This document shows, piece after piece, positions 45,714-54,041 of a stretch of 64,000 nucleotides of DNA (positions are counted from its first letter, which is position 1; each line of letters begins with the position of its first letter). The notes beneath the pieces are model-generated. The model was not told the origin of the DNA, did no database searches, and saw only the letters and a program-made list of their open reading frames with translations. The position numbers were made by a program, and so were the translations under genes. Origin of the DNA: Amycolatopsis azurea DSM 43854 (GTDB lineage Bacteria; Actinomycetota; Actinomycetes; Mycobacteriales; Pseudonocardiaceae); NCBI RefSeq assembly GCF_001995215.1, contig NZ_MUXN01000028.1:192169-256168 (forward strand), given 5' to 3'.

Positions 45714-46763
45714 GTGTTCGAAGACCTGCGTTTCCCGGTGATAGCGGCTCCGATGGCCGGCGGTCCGACCACTCCCGAGCTGGTGGCCGCGGTGACCGCG
45801 GCGGGCGGGTTCGGCTTCTTGGCGGGCGGCTATTTGAGTGCCGACGCCCTCCAGGATCGGATCGCGAAGACCGCTGAACTCGCCAGCGAGCCCTTCGGCG
45901 TGAACCTCTTCGTCCCGGGTGGCGCGGGCGAGGCGGATCTCGGCGGCCACGTCGAGCGCTGGCGCGCGGAGGCCGAGCGGTACGGCGTCGAGCCCGGAGA
46001 GCCGAGCTGGGATGACGACGCCTACGCCGCGAAGCTCGAGGTCGTGCTGGAGCGGAAGGTCCCGGTCGTTTCGTTCACCTTCGGTGCCCCCTCGCCCGCG
46101 GACGTCGAACGCCTGCATGCCAACGGAAGCAAGGTGGTCGTCACCGTCACCAGCCCGGCGGAGGCCGATCAGGCCGTCGCGGTCGGTGCGGACGCTCTCG
46201 TGGTCCAGGGATTCGAGGCGGGGGCGCATCGAGGGCTCTTCGCCGACGAGCCCGGAGCCGAAGGCGGGGGAGCGCAGTACGGCGCGCTCAGCCTGCTTCG
46301 CCTGGTCTCGGCACGGACGGATCTGCCGCTGGTCGCGACCGGAGGGCTGGTGCACGGCGCCGACATCGCGGCGGTGCTGGCGGCGGGAGCCGTCGCGGCC
46401 CAGCTGGGGACCGCGTTCCTGCGGGCGGACGAAGCCGGGACGCAGCCCGCGCACCGCCGGGCACTCGCGGACGGCGGAAGGCCGACGGCGTTCACCAGGG
46501 CGTTCAGCGGACGCCCCGCCCGGTCGCTGGTCAATCGCGCGGTCGCGGACTTCTCGGCCACCGCGCCGTCGGCGTATCCGCAGGTCAACAATCTGACCAA
46601 ACCGATCCGCGCGGCGGCGGGCAAGGCAGGGGACCCCGAAATCATGTCCCTTTACGCGGGACAGACCTACGAACTCGCGGGCTCCGGCCCGGCGGCGTCG
46701 ATCATCGAACGCCTCCAGGCCGAAGCCCGCGAAGCCGCTACGCGTTTGAGTCGTCTCCGCTGA
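45714..46763 (+). CDS. Nitronate monooxygenase
   Basis: A 349-residue FMN-dependent TIM-barrel enzyme of the 2-nitropropane dioxygenase family, which oxidises alkyl nitronates such as the toxin propionate 3-nitronate. It shows PVIAAPMAGGPTTPELVAAV at the N-terminus, ALVVQGFEAGAHRG with the catalytic histidine region, LPLVATGGLVHGADIAAVLAAGA-type phosphate binding (core VATGGLVHG), and AQLGTAFLRADEA. The GTG start is placed by a TATCGT hexamer seven bases upstream. Its end overlaps the convergent permease gene by 26 bases. Confidence 0.92.
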   Translation: MFEDLRFPVIAAPMAGGPTTPELVAAVTAAGGFGFLAGGYLSADALQDRIAKTAELASEPFGVNLFVPGGAGEADLGGHVERWRAEAERYGVEPGEPSWDDDAYAAKLEVVLERKVPVVSFTFGAPSPADVERLHANGSKVVVTVTSPAEADQAVAVGADALVVQGFEAGAHRGLFADEPGAEGGGAQYGALSLLRLVSARTDLPLVATGGLVHGADIAAVLAAGAVAAQLGTAFLRADEAGTQPAHRRALADGGRPTAFTRAFSGRPARSLVNRAVADFSATAPSAYPQVNNLTKPIRAAAGKAGDPEIMSLYAGQTYELAGSGPAASIIERLQAEAREAATRLSRLR

Positions 46764-48213
46764 CCTGCTTCGCGTCGCCGTTGTTCGCGTTCATCGCGGA
46801 GTGACGGCGGCTGTAGGCGAAGTAGATGATCAGGCCGATGGCGAACCAGACCGCGAACCGCAGCCAGGTCTCCGGGTTCAGGAACGTGATCAGCCAGATC
46901 GAGAAGACGATCCCGATGATCGGCACGATCGGCATACCTGGCGTCTTGAAGGACCGGGGCAGGTCCGGCTGCTTGTAGCGCAGCACGATCACCGCGACGC
47001 AGACGACGACGAACGCGAGCAGGATGCCGATGTTCGTCAGTTCGGCGGCCTCACCGATGGGCAACAGCCCGGCGATGATCGCCGACGCTCCGCCGAGCAC
47101 CCAGGTCATCCGGTTCGGCACCTTGCGCACCGGGTGGGTCTTGCCGAACCACTTGGGCAGCAGGCCGTCGCGGCTCATCGAGTAGCCGACTCGGCTCGCA
47201 CCCATGAGGAAGGTGAACAGCACCGTGGTGATACCGATGATCGCGCCGACCGCGATGATCAGGCCGAGCCACTTCATCCCGAGGCCGGCGAAGGCGCTGG
47301 AGAAGGCGGCTTCGCTGTCGATGTCCTTGTAGTTGACCATCCCGGTCAGGACCAGGCAGGCCAGCACGTAGAGCACCATCGAGATGGCGAGCGAGTAGAT
47401 GATCGCCTTCGGCATGTGCTTCTGGGAGTCGGTCGATTCCTCGGCCGCGGTCGACATGGCGTCGTAACCGAACACCGCGAAGAACACGGTCGCCGCGCCG
47501 GTGAACGCGCCGCTGAGGCCGAACGGGAAGAAGTTCGAGTAGTTGTCGGTGTTGATGTGGAAGACACCGACGACGATCACCAGCAGGACCAGGCCGACCT
47601 TCAGGTAGACCAGCAGTGTCTCGAACCGGGCGGCGTTCTTCATGCCCTGGTTGAGGATGAAGGCGATCAGCAGGCACAGCAGGACGGCGAACAGGTTGAT
47701 CTTGTAGGACCCCGGTTCGACGCCGGCCTTCTCGGTTCCCGGAGCGCCCAGCATCCACGTCGGAAGGTCGATGTTCAGGTAGCCCAGAAGCTCGTTGAAG
47801 TAGCCGGAGATGCCGATCGCGACGACCGCCACGATCGCGGTGTACTCCAGCAGCAGGTCCCAGCCGATGAACCAGCCGACGATCTCGCCCAGCACGGTGT
47901 AGCCGTAGGTGTAGGCGGAGCCGGCCCGGGGGATCAGCCCGGCGAATTCGGCGTAGGAGAACGCGGCGGCCGCGCTGGCGATGCCCGCGATGAGGAACGA
48001 GATCAGCACGGCGGGGCCCGCCGTCTTGTTCGCGACCGCGCCGGCCAGGGAGAAGATCCCCGCGCCGATGATGCCGCCGACCCCGATCGCGGTCAGCTGT
48101 CGCAGGCCCAGCGTGCGTTGAAGCCCGCCGCCTCCACTGAGTTCTTCGATCTGCTCGATCGGTTTGCGGCGGAATACCCCGGATCCCGAGCCCAGGCTGC
48201 GCGGTGCGGACAT
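46738..48213 (-). CDS. APC-family amino acid permease
   Basis: A 491-residue membrane transporter with about twelve helices, of the cationic-amino-acid (CAT/YfnA) branch of the APC superfamily. Typical signatures are LTAIGVGGIIGAGIFSLAG in helix 1, YTYGYTVLGEIVGWFIGWDL, and FFAVFGYDAMSTAAEE in helix 6. The serine/basic N-terminus and the acidic C-terminus are cytoplasmic. It lies downstream of the alpha/beta hydrolase on the same strand with an 80-base gap that contains an 8-pair inverted repeat (48238-48263). The substrate is likely a basic or branched amino acid, unproven. Confidence 0.92.
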   Translation of the reverse strand: MSAPRSLGSGSGVFRRKPIEQIEELSGGGGLQRTLGLRQLTAIGVGGIIGAGIFSLAGAVANKTAGPAVLISFLIAGIASAAAAFSYAEFAGLIPRAGSAYTYGYTVLGEIVGWFIGWDLLLEYTAIVAVVAIGISGYFNELLGYLNIDLPTWMLGAPGTEKAGVEPGSYKINLFAVLLCLLIAFILNQGMKNAARFETLLVYLKVGLVLLVIVVGVFHINTDNYSNFFPFGLSGAFTGAATVFFAVFGYDAMSTAAEESTDSQKHMPKAIIYSLAISMVLYVLACLVLTGMVNYKDIDSEAAFSSAFAGLGMKWLGLIIAVGAIIGITTVLFTFLMGASRVGYSMSRDGLLPKWFGKTHPVRKVPNRMTWVLGGASAIIAGLLPIGEAAELTNIGILLAFVVVCVAVIVLRYKQPDLPRSFKTPGMPIVPIIGIVFSIWLITFLNPETWLRFAVWFAIGLIIYFAYSRRHSAMNANNGDAKQVSGDDSNA

Positions 48214-48293
48214 CGTCGTCTCCCAACGGGTTGTGCTTTTCGGACCGGGTCGACAGTCCGAAAGGCACCGTAGCGGGAGACGGGACTCCGCAC

Positions 48294-49337
48294 CTATCCG
48301 GCGACGGTGTCCTCGCTCACTTCGGCGGCCACGCGAGCGGCGATCTTCGACGGCCTGGACGCGCCGGCGGAGAAGTAGGTCAGCAGCTCCGAGATCTCGA
48401 CGGGGTCGTCCAGCTGCGGGCAGTGGCCCCAGTCCTCGCGCACCATCAGCCTGCTGTGCGGGACCAGCGCGTGCAGCTGCCGCCCGGAAGCGGCGCTGAC
48501 CAGCTTGTCCTTGCCGCAGACGACCACCAGAAGCGGGATGCGGACCTCTTCGAGCCGGTACGCGTTCGCCAGCTCCTCGACGAGTTGCCTCGCCTGTTCG
48601 AGCCGGGTGGTGGTGGAGCGGTAGTCCGGGAACAGTGCAGTGAACCGGCGCACCTGGTCGGCGTCCGCGGCGGTGGAGTCGGCGTACAGCAGCCGGGGGA
48701 CGACCTGCTCGGCGACGGCGCGCACGAGGAAGCCGGGGATCGGCAGCGGCAGGGCCGAGTACATCCGCAGCGGCAGCGGGTAGCGGGCCACCGTGCGGAT
48801 GAGCCAGCTGTCCACGAAACCGGGCGCGGCGATCGACACCACGCCCGAGACCGGCAACCGGTGGTTCTCGGCGGCACGCAGGCTCATCGTGCCGCCGAGA
48901 GAGTTGCCGGCGAGCACCACCGTGCCGAGCACGGCCTGTTCCTTGATGACGGCCGCGGTGAAGGCGTCCAGCTGCGGGAGCATCGGACCCGGACGGAGTG
49001 GCTGAGCGTCACCGAACCCGGGCAGGTCGACCGCGACCGCCGGAACACCGGCGGCCGCGAGCAGCTCCAGGACCGGGCGCCAGGTGTCGGCGCTGTCGCA
49101 GTAGCCGTGCAGCAGCACCAGTCTCGGTGCCGTCGGCTTGGCCTGTCCGCGCGTGGTGGCCCGCTTGCCGAGCACCCGCCGAGGCGTGCGGTCGGCGGGT
49201 GCGGGCGGCTGCGGCCCGACCTCGAGCACTCTGGTGCGGACACCGGCGTAGCGCCGGAAGGAGACGCGGATCGGGTCGGCGTCGGTGGTGGTCCGGCCCC
49301 CCGGGTCCGCCGGTTCGGGCCGCTGCGATGCGGTCAT
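48294..49337 (-). CDS. Alpha/beta hydrolase
   Basis: A 347-residue hydrolase of the alpha/beta fold. The oxyanion-hole motif is LLHGYCDSAD, the nucleophile elbow is LAGNSLGGTMSL (Ser), and the catalytic histidine sits in REDWGHCPQLD with the acid probably in VCGKDKLVS. An N-terminal extension of about 70 residues has no recognisable domain and no signal peptide. The ATG at 49337 follows TGGAACC. It precedes the APC permease gene, but a functional link is not evident. The substrate is unknown. Confidence 0.87.
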   Translation of the reverse strand: MTASQRPEPADPGGRTTTDADPIRVSFRRYAGVRTRVLEVGPQPPAPADRTPRRVLGKRATTRGQAKPTAPRLVLLHGYCDSADTWRPVLELLAAAGVPAVAVDLPGFGDAQPLRPGPMLPQLDAFTAAVIKEQAVLGTVVLAGNSLGGTMSLRAAENHRLPVSGVVSIAAPGFVDSWLIRTVARYPLPLRMYSALPLPIPGFLVRAVAEQVVPRLLYADSTAADADQVRRFTALFPDYRSTTTRLEQARQLVEELANAYRLEEVRIPLLVVVCGKDKLVSAASGRQLHALVPHSRLMVREDWGHCPQLDDPVEISELLTYFSAGASRPSKIAARVAAEVSEDTVAG

Positions 49338-49536
49338 GGTTCCAGGTTAACCACGAGAGGTCGGATTTTGGTCGAACTTTGGTCGTGAGAATCTTGCTGA
49401 GTCATAACGTTCTTGACACTTGACAAGACCGCGAAATGACTGTTTGACCTGCGTGGAACGCGCGAGCGTGCGCGAATGTGCGCGCTTGATCACGGCGACG
49501 GCAAGATCCGCACTCATCCGATCAATGCGGGCTGTG

Positions 49537-50502
49537 TCAAAGAAAGAAGACGACCTTTCCAGAGGTTTCCCCGTCGAGCATGTTCTTAAACCCGGTTTCC
49601 GCTTCCGAGAACGGCAATTCCGCGCCGATCTGCGGACGGACCCCGGTGAGCTCCAGGTAGGCGAGCAGATCGGTCAGCTCGTCCCTGGTCCCCATCGTCG
49701 AACCCGCGATACGCAGTTGCAGAAAGAACACGCGCTGCAACTCCGCGTGAGCGTCCGGGCCGCTGGTCGAGCCCGAAACGACGATGATCCCGCCCGGTTT
49801 GAGCGACTTCACCGAGTGGGACCAGGTCGCCTTCCCGACGGTTTCGAAGACCGCGTCGACCCGCTCCGGCAGCCGCGCGCCGGACTCAAAGGTCTGATGT
49901 GCGCCCAGATTCTCTGCCAGCGCACGCTTTTCTTCGCTACGCCCAGTGACCCAAACCCGGAATCCGGCCGCACGCCCGAGCTGCACGAGGGCGGTCGAGA
50001 CGCCGCCGGAGGCGCCCTGGACGAGCATCGTCTGTCCCGGCCGCAGCCCGGACTTCACGAACAGCATCCGGTACGCGGTCAGCCAGGCCGTGCCCATGGT
50101 CGCGGCTTCGGCGAAGCTCAGGCTCGCCGGCTTCGGCACGACGTTGCGCGCCGGGACCACGACCTGCTCGGCGAAGGTGCCCTGGTGCTTCTCCGTGAGC
50201 AGGGTGCGTTTCGGGTCGAGCGTGTCGTCGCCCTGCCAGCCCGGGGCGTTGATCACCGAGTGGAGGACGACCTCGGTGCCGTCGTCGAGGGTGCCCGCGC
50301 CGTCGCAGCCCAGGATCATCGGGAACTGCTCGGGTTTGATGCCGACCCCGCGCAGCGTCCACAGGTCGTGCATGTTGAGGCTGGCTGCCTTGACGTTGAC
50401 CCGCACCCAGCCTTCGGGCACCTCGGGCTCGGGTCGCTCGCCGATCACGAGCGAGTCCAGCGGCTTTTCGGCGTTGGGTTCGGAAGCGTAAACGGCGAAC
50501 AT
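49537..50502 (-). CDS. Zinc-type alcohol dehydrogenase / quinone oxidoreductase
   Basis: A 321-residue NADPH-dependent medium-chain dehydrogenase of the quinone-reductase group. The N-terminal GroES-like domain has NVKAASLNMHDLWTLRG and GCDGAGTL. The Rossmann domain shows LVQGASGGVSTALVQLGRA, with VWVTGRSEEKR, where NADP usually binds. The zinc ligands of true alcohol dehydrogenases are missing, as in quinone or enoyl reductases. The gene is divergent from a small membrane-protein gene. The 199-base spacer downstream of it (49338-49536) is AT-richer than its surroundings and has no gene. Confidence 0.9.
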   Translation of the reverse strand: MFAVYASEPNAEKPLDSLVIGERPEPEVPEGWVRVNVKAASLNMHDLWTLRGVGIKPEQFPMILGCDGAGTLDDGTEVVLHSVINAPGWQGDDTLDPKRTLLTEKHQGTFAEQVVVPARNVVPKPASLSFAEAATMGTAWLTAYRMLFVKSGLRPGQTMLVQGASGGVSTALVQLGRAAGFRVWVTGRSEEKRALAENLGAHQTFESGARLPERVDAVFETVGKATWSHSVKSLKPGGIIVVSGSTSGPDAHAELQRVFFLQLRIAGSTMGTRDELTDLLAYLELTGVRPQIGAELPFSEAETGFKNMLDGETSGKVVFFL

Positions 50503-50551
50503 GCCAGCAACCTACCCCGGCCCTTCCGGCGGGACCACTGGCCCACGAGCG

Positions 50552-50557
50552 TAGGCT
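50552..50557 (+). promoter_or_regulatory. TAGGCT -10 hexamer, leaderless type
   Basis: TAGGCT ends six bases before the GTG of the small membrane protein gene. Confidence 0.5.
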
Positions 50558-50563
50558 TACCGG

Positions 50564-50767
50564 GTGTTCAACGGGCTTGCTGACTGGTGGGACGGCGTCG
50601 AGCTGTGGCTCGCGCAGGCCCCGTTTCCCGTGCAGTTCGTACTGGTCATGGTGGTTGTGGTGCCGCTGTGCCTGGTCGCGGCCTGGTTGCTCGACGCGCT
50701 CTTCGGGAAGGTCGCCCGGGTCTTCGGCGCGGCCCGCGATGCGAACGACTCCGACCGGTCCTCCTAA
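50564..50767 (+). CDS. Small single-pass membrane protein
   Basis: A 67-residue protein with an amphipathic tryptophan-rich N-terminus (FNGLADWWDGVELWL), one strong membrane helix (about 22-46, VQFVLVMVVVVPLCLVAAWLL) and a basic cytoplasmic-type tail ending in serines. I do not recognise the family. It is supported by a leaderless TAGGCT start, codon usage like its neighbours, and its position 11 bases before a secreted RNase gene. The role is unknown; it might assist the RNase-barstar pair or be unrelated. Confidence 0.7.
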   Translation: MFNGLADWWDGVELWLAQAPFPVQFVLVMVVVVPLCLVAAWLLDALFGKVARVFGAARDANDSDRSS

Positions 50768-50770
50768 GCT
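50765..50770 (+). promoter_or_regulatory. TAAGCT -10 hexamer before the RNase gene
   Basis: TAAGCT overlaps the stop codon of the small membrane protein gene and ends eight bases before the RNase ATG, so the RNase-inhibitor pair may have its own leaderless promoter. Confidence 0.4.
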
Positions 50771-50778
50771 GGCGAACC

Positions 50779-51249
50779 ATGTTCAACCGTAGGCGGATCA
50801 CCGCCGCCCTGATCGGCCTGATCGTGCTGGTGCTCGCAGGCTGGTTCGTCAAGGACGGCATCAGCGGTGACGACACGAAGAGCTCCTCGGCTCCGGCGAG
50901 TTCGTCAGCCCAGCCCAAACCGTCGGGCGCGGCCAAGGGCAAGGTCGCGGGCGAGGAGTCCGGTCTCCCGGTCAAACCGCTCACGGGGTTGCCGTCGCAG
51001 GCCTCCGACACCTGGAAGCTCATCACCGCGGGCGGGCCGTACCCGTATCCGCGCAATGACGACGTCACCTTCCAGAACCGGGAGAAGGTCCTGCCCGCCA
51101 AGGATTCCGGCTACTACCGGGAGTACACGGTCAAGACGCCGGGCAGCCCGGATCGCGGGGCGAGGCGGCTGGTGACCGGCACCGGCAAGGAGCTGTACTA
51201 CACCGAAGACCACTACAAGTCCTTCGTCGTAGTGGACCCCAGCCGATGA
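50779..51249 (+). CDS. Barnase/RNase T1-type secreted ribonuclease
   Basis: A 156-residue exported ribonuclease of the microbial guanyl-specific (N1/T1, barnase-like) family. An uncleaved or cleaved membrane helix (about 7-27, ITAALIGLIVLVLAGWFV) is followed by a Ser/Ala/Pro linker (about 35-60) and the nuclease domain. Probable catalytic residues are the Glu in FQNREKVLP, the Arg in RGARRLVTG and the His in EDHYKSF, the Glu-Arg-His trio of this family. Its stop overlaps the start of the barstar gene by ATGA, which would ensure inhibitor synthesis with the enzyme. It may degrade external RNA or act against competitors. Confidence 0.88.
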   Translation: MFNRRRITAALIGLIVLVLAGWFVKDGISGDDTKSSSAPASSSAQPKPSGAAKGKVAGEESGLPVKPLTGLPSQASDTWKLITAGGPYPYPRNDDVTFQNREKVLPAKDSGYYREYTVKTPGSPDRGARRLVTGTGKELYYTEDHYKSFVVVDPSR

Positions 51250-51602
51250 GCGCGGGCAAGGACGCGGCGGACAAGGCGTTCGCCCGGGGCGCGTATCCGC
51301 ACCTGATCGACGGCACGCGGACGGTCGACAAGGCCTCCGCGCTCGACGCGATCGCCGAAGCCCTGTCCTTCCCCGACTACTTCGGGAAGAACCTCGACGC
51401 GCTCTACGACTGCCTCACCGACCTGTCCTGGCTCCCGGCGGGGGAGCACGTGCTGATCTGGTCCGGTTCCTCGGTGCTCAAGGACCGCGACCCGAAGGCC
51501 TACCTGGCTGTCCGGAGCGTGCTTTCGGACGCGCAGCGGGCGCTGGGTCCGTCCGGGGATCGGACGGACTCCCGGCGCCTCACCGTCGTCCTGCCTGATT
51601 AG
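51246..51602 (+). CDS. Barstar-type ribonuclease inhibitor
   Basis: A 118-residue cytoplasmic inhibitor that should plug the active site of the adjacent ribonuclease. The barstar pattern is visible: HLIDGTRTVDKASALDAIAEAL, then FPDYFGKNLDALYDCLTDLSWL, with the acidic loop residues that mimic RNA. It is translationally coupled to the RNase by a 4-base overlap, as expected for enzyme/immunity pairs. The stop is followed 9 bases later by the end of the convergent enoyl-CoA hydratase gene. Confidence 0.92.
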   Translation: MSAGKDAADKAFARGAYPHLIDGTRTVDKASALDAIAEALSFPDYFGKNLDALYDCLTDLSWLPAGEHVLIWSGSSVLKDRDPKAYLAVRSVLSDAQRALGPSGDRTDSRRLTVVLPD

Positions 51603-51610
51603 GCCGTGTC

Positions 51611-52384
51611 CTAGTCCTCGGGGACCCAGTTCGGCTTGCGCTTCTGCGCGAAAGCCGTGATGCCCTCCTGGCCCTCTTCGCTCGCGAAGAACCCGGCGGA
51701 CAGCTTGTTCATAGCCTCGAAGCCTTCGCCGGGTGTCGCAGGGCGGGGCTTGCTGAGCAGGTCCTTCGTCGCCGCGAGCGCTTTCGGGCCGCCGAGGGCG
51801 AGCGCCTTGACGTAGCGGGCGACCTCGCCGTCGAGCTCGTCGGCGGAGACGGACGAGTTCAGCAGGCCGATCTCGACGGCGCGCTTCGCGTCGAAGGTGT
51901 CGCCGGTCAGGAACAGCTCGTGGGCGGCGCGGGCGTTGAGCCGCGGCAGCACGGTGAGCGAGATGACGGCGGGCACGACGCCGATCCGCACCTCGGAGAA
52001 GGCGAAGGTCGCTTCGTGCACGGCGACGGCGATGTCGGTCGCGGCCACCATGCCGATGCCGCCCGCCCGCGCGGGGCCCGCCAGCTTCGCCACGACAGGC
52101 TTGGGGCTGGTCCACAGCTGTTCGAGGATCTTCGGGAACTCGTTGACGCCCTGGTCGCCCGCACCGGCGCCGCGGGCCTCCTTGAGATCCATGCCCGCAC
52201 AGAACACCGGCCCGGTGTGGGTGAGCACGATGACCCGTACCGCGTCGTCGGTCTGCGCCTTGTCCAGCGACTCGCTCAGTTCACGCCGCAGCTGGGCGGA
52301 GAGCGCGTTGCGGTTGTGCGGGGAGTCCAAGGTGATCGTGGCGGTGCCGCCCACCACGTCGTAGTGCACCAGTTCGTCAGCCAT
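51611..52384 (-). CDS. Enoyl-CoA hydratase/isomerase family protein
   Basis: A 257-residue crotonase-fold enzyme. The oxyanion hole is formed by FCAGMDLKEA and by GPARAGGIGMVAATDIA. The acidic catalytic residues of true hydratases (Glu-Glu) are not both evident: the second position reads SEVRIGVVPAVIS, which retains a glutamate. It may therefore be a hydratase, isomerase or related CoA enzyme. The ATG at 52384 gives the usual N-terminus and follows GTGGGGC. It is transcribed towards the barstar gene; the function of neighbours gives no further clue. Confidence 0.85.
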   Translation of the reverse strand: MADELVHYDVVGGTATITLDSPHNRNALSAQLRRELSESLDKAQTDDAVRVIVLTHTGPVFCAGMDLKEARGAGAGDQGVNEFPKILEQLWTSPKPVVAKLAGPARAGGIGMVAATDIAVAVHEATFAFSEVRIGVVPAVISLTVLPRLNARAAHELFLTGDTFDAKRAVEIGLLNSSVSADELDGEVARYVKALALGGPKALAATKDLLSKPRPATPGEGFEAMNKLSAGFFASEEGQEGITAFAQKRKPNWVPED

Positions 52385-52460
52385 GCCCCACCTTCGCACG
52401 GGCGAAGTCGGGCCGGGCAGTGGCCTGCGCCACCATGGCGGGTGGTGGCGCAGGCGCTGC

Positions 52461-53084
52461 TCAGCCGATGGTCGTCGTGGTGAAGGTCGGGCTCGGGTTG
52501 GGGAAACAGGCCGTCGGCGCCGAAACGTCGAAGCCAGCGCTGACCACGGCGGTGAACGTCAGGCCCGGGTCGGCGTAGCTGGTGCCGCCCAGCTTCGTCT
52601 CGATGGTGCCGGACGAGCCCGCGGTGAGGTGCGCGGTCACGGTCGGCAGTTCGAACGTCGAGCCGCCCGCGATCGGGCCGGGGAAGCTCAGCGTCGCGAC
52701 GCTGCCCGAGACGGTGATCTTCGGCGGAGTCGAACCGATGCCCGAGCCGCCCGCGAGGTCGGCGCCGACCCAGGTCGAGTTCGCCGGGATCGGGATCTTC
52801 AGGGAGAAGTCCTTGATGTTCTTGACCTTGTAGCCGCTCACCTCGGCCGGGACGGTGTTGGCCGCCGGGTCGATGACGACGTCGAGCGCGGCACCGGGCG
52901 CGACGGTGGCCGGCGCGGTGACGTCGGCGTCCTGGTTCAGTTTGAGGTACTTGTTGCCGACGAGCGGCGGCTTCGCCTCGCAGTCGAAGACGACGGTCGT
53001 CGCGGCCGAAGCCGGGGCGGCTAGACCGGCCAGCGAGACGAGCACGGCCGAAGCGCAGACGAGGGCACGGATGGCAGCCTTCAT
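52461..53084 (-). CDS. Secreted protein of unknown function
   Basis: A 207-residue exported protein. The signal peptide is clear (AIRALVCASAVLVSLAGLAAPASA). The mature part is rich in Thr, Val, Pro and Gly, predicted to be all-beta, with two cysteines (FDCEAK near the start and PTACFPNP near the end) that could form one disulfide. Similar proteins in mycolata and Amycolatopsis are often annotated as dehydratases or cyclases without evidence. I assign no function. It is monocistronic; the upstream spacer to the cys operon end (53085-53279) has no other gene. Confidence 0.75.
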   Translation of the reverse strand: MKAAIRALVCASAVLVSLAGLAAPASAATTVVFDCEAKPPLVGNKYLKLNQDADVTAPATVAPGAALDVVIDPAANTVPAEVSGYKVKNIKDFSLKIPIPANSTWVGADLAGGSGIGSTPPKITVSGSVATLSFPGPIAGGSTFELPTVTAHLTAGSSGTIETKLGGTSYADPGLTFTAVVSAGFDVSAPTACFPNPSPTFTTTTIG

Positions 53085-53279
53085 GTTCCACCTACCAGGG
53101 GGTTCGATGGGGGAGAAAGGGAGCTGCGCAGCGTTTAGAGAGTTACCGGCAAGTTAAGTAACTCGTCAAGAAATCTCCGTTCCCATACGCGGGGCGTCAC
53201 GGAACTGGGAATGAGATCCACCGATGATCGGCATCAAGTGTCCGAACGGGACAGGCCGTGCTACTCAGTCGATGAATGA

Positions 53280-54041
53280 TCAGGCGGCGAGCCGGGCCGC
53301 CGCGACGTCGTAGCGTTCCAGGACGAGCCCGGCGATCCGCGGATCCGGTCCGAGCGGCCCGGCGACGATCACCGACGGGTCGGCTTCGCGGGCCAGGCGT
53401 GCGATCCGGTCCGGCAGCAGCCCCGGCGCGAGGAACCAGCCAGCGACCGCGAGCCGCTGAGCGCCGTTGAGCCGCAACCGCGCGATCGCGGCGGGCACGT
53501 CCGGCTGCGCGGCGCTGGCGAAGGCCGGTGTCGCGAGCAGTCCGCGACGCAGGTGCCAGCGGGTGGTGATCCCGGCGACCGCGTCGTTCGCCGCGACGTT
53601 CGACGAGCCGACCCCGGCGAGCAGGACACCCAGGCTGGGATCGTCGAGGTCGGCGCCCGCCTCGGTGAGCCGGTCCAGCGCGACCGTCTCGATGAGCGGG
53701 TCGATGCCCAGCACCCCGGAAACCCGCACGTCGAGGCCGGGACAGTCCGCGGTCACCTCGGCGACGAGCGCGGGCAGGTCGACCCGGGCGTGGTACGCGA
53801 CGCCGAGCAGCAGCGGTACCACGACGACCTCGCGATGTCCCTCGGCGTACAGCCCGCGCAAGGCATCGGTCAGCAACGGTTCCGAAAGGTCCAGGAAGGA
53901 CTCGCGGATGTCGAGACCCGGTGCCAGCCCGCGGGAGACGTCGAGCAGGGCGCGGATGGTCGCGGCGGACCGCGGATCGCGGCTGCCGTGGGCGACGGCG
54001 ACCAGTGGCGGAGTGGAGCTTGGGGTCTGGCGTGGGGTCAT
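53280..54041 (-). CDS. Sirohydrochlorin chelatase (CbiX/SirB-like)
   Basis: A 253-residue class II chelatase that inserts iron into sirohydrochlorin to make the siroheme needed by the sulfite reductase of this operon. The two duplicated half-domains are visible: the first has VAVAHGSRDPRS and VPLLLGVAYHARVDLP, which supply the metal-binding histidines, and the second is more diverged. The ATG overlaps the cysN stop by ATGA. It is the last gene of the sulfate reduction operon, as in mycobacteria where a chelatase follows cysH. Cobalt insertion is a less likely alternative. Confidence 0.87.
   Translation of the reverse strand: MTPRQTPSSTPPLVAVAHGSRDPRSAATIRALLDVSRGLAPGLDIRESFLDLSEPLLTDALRGLYAEGHREVVVVPLLLGVAYHARVDLPALVAEVTADCPGLDVRVSGVLGIDPLIETVALDRLTEAGADLDDPSLGVLLAGVGSSNVAANDAVAGITTRWHLRRGLLATPAFASAAQPDVPAAIARLRLNGAQRLAVAGWFLAPGLLPDRIARLAREADPSVIVAGPLGPDPRIAGLVLERYDVAAARLAA

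Noticed and set aside
51611-53084. A function for the secreted protein based on similar annotations such as dehydratase
   Set aside because: No catalytic motif can be seen in its sequence, so such labels are unsupported.
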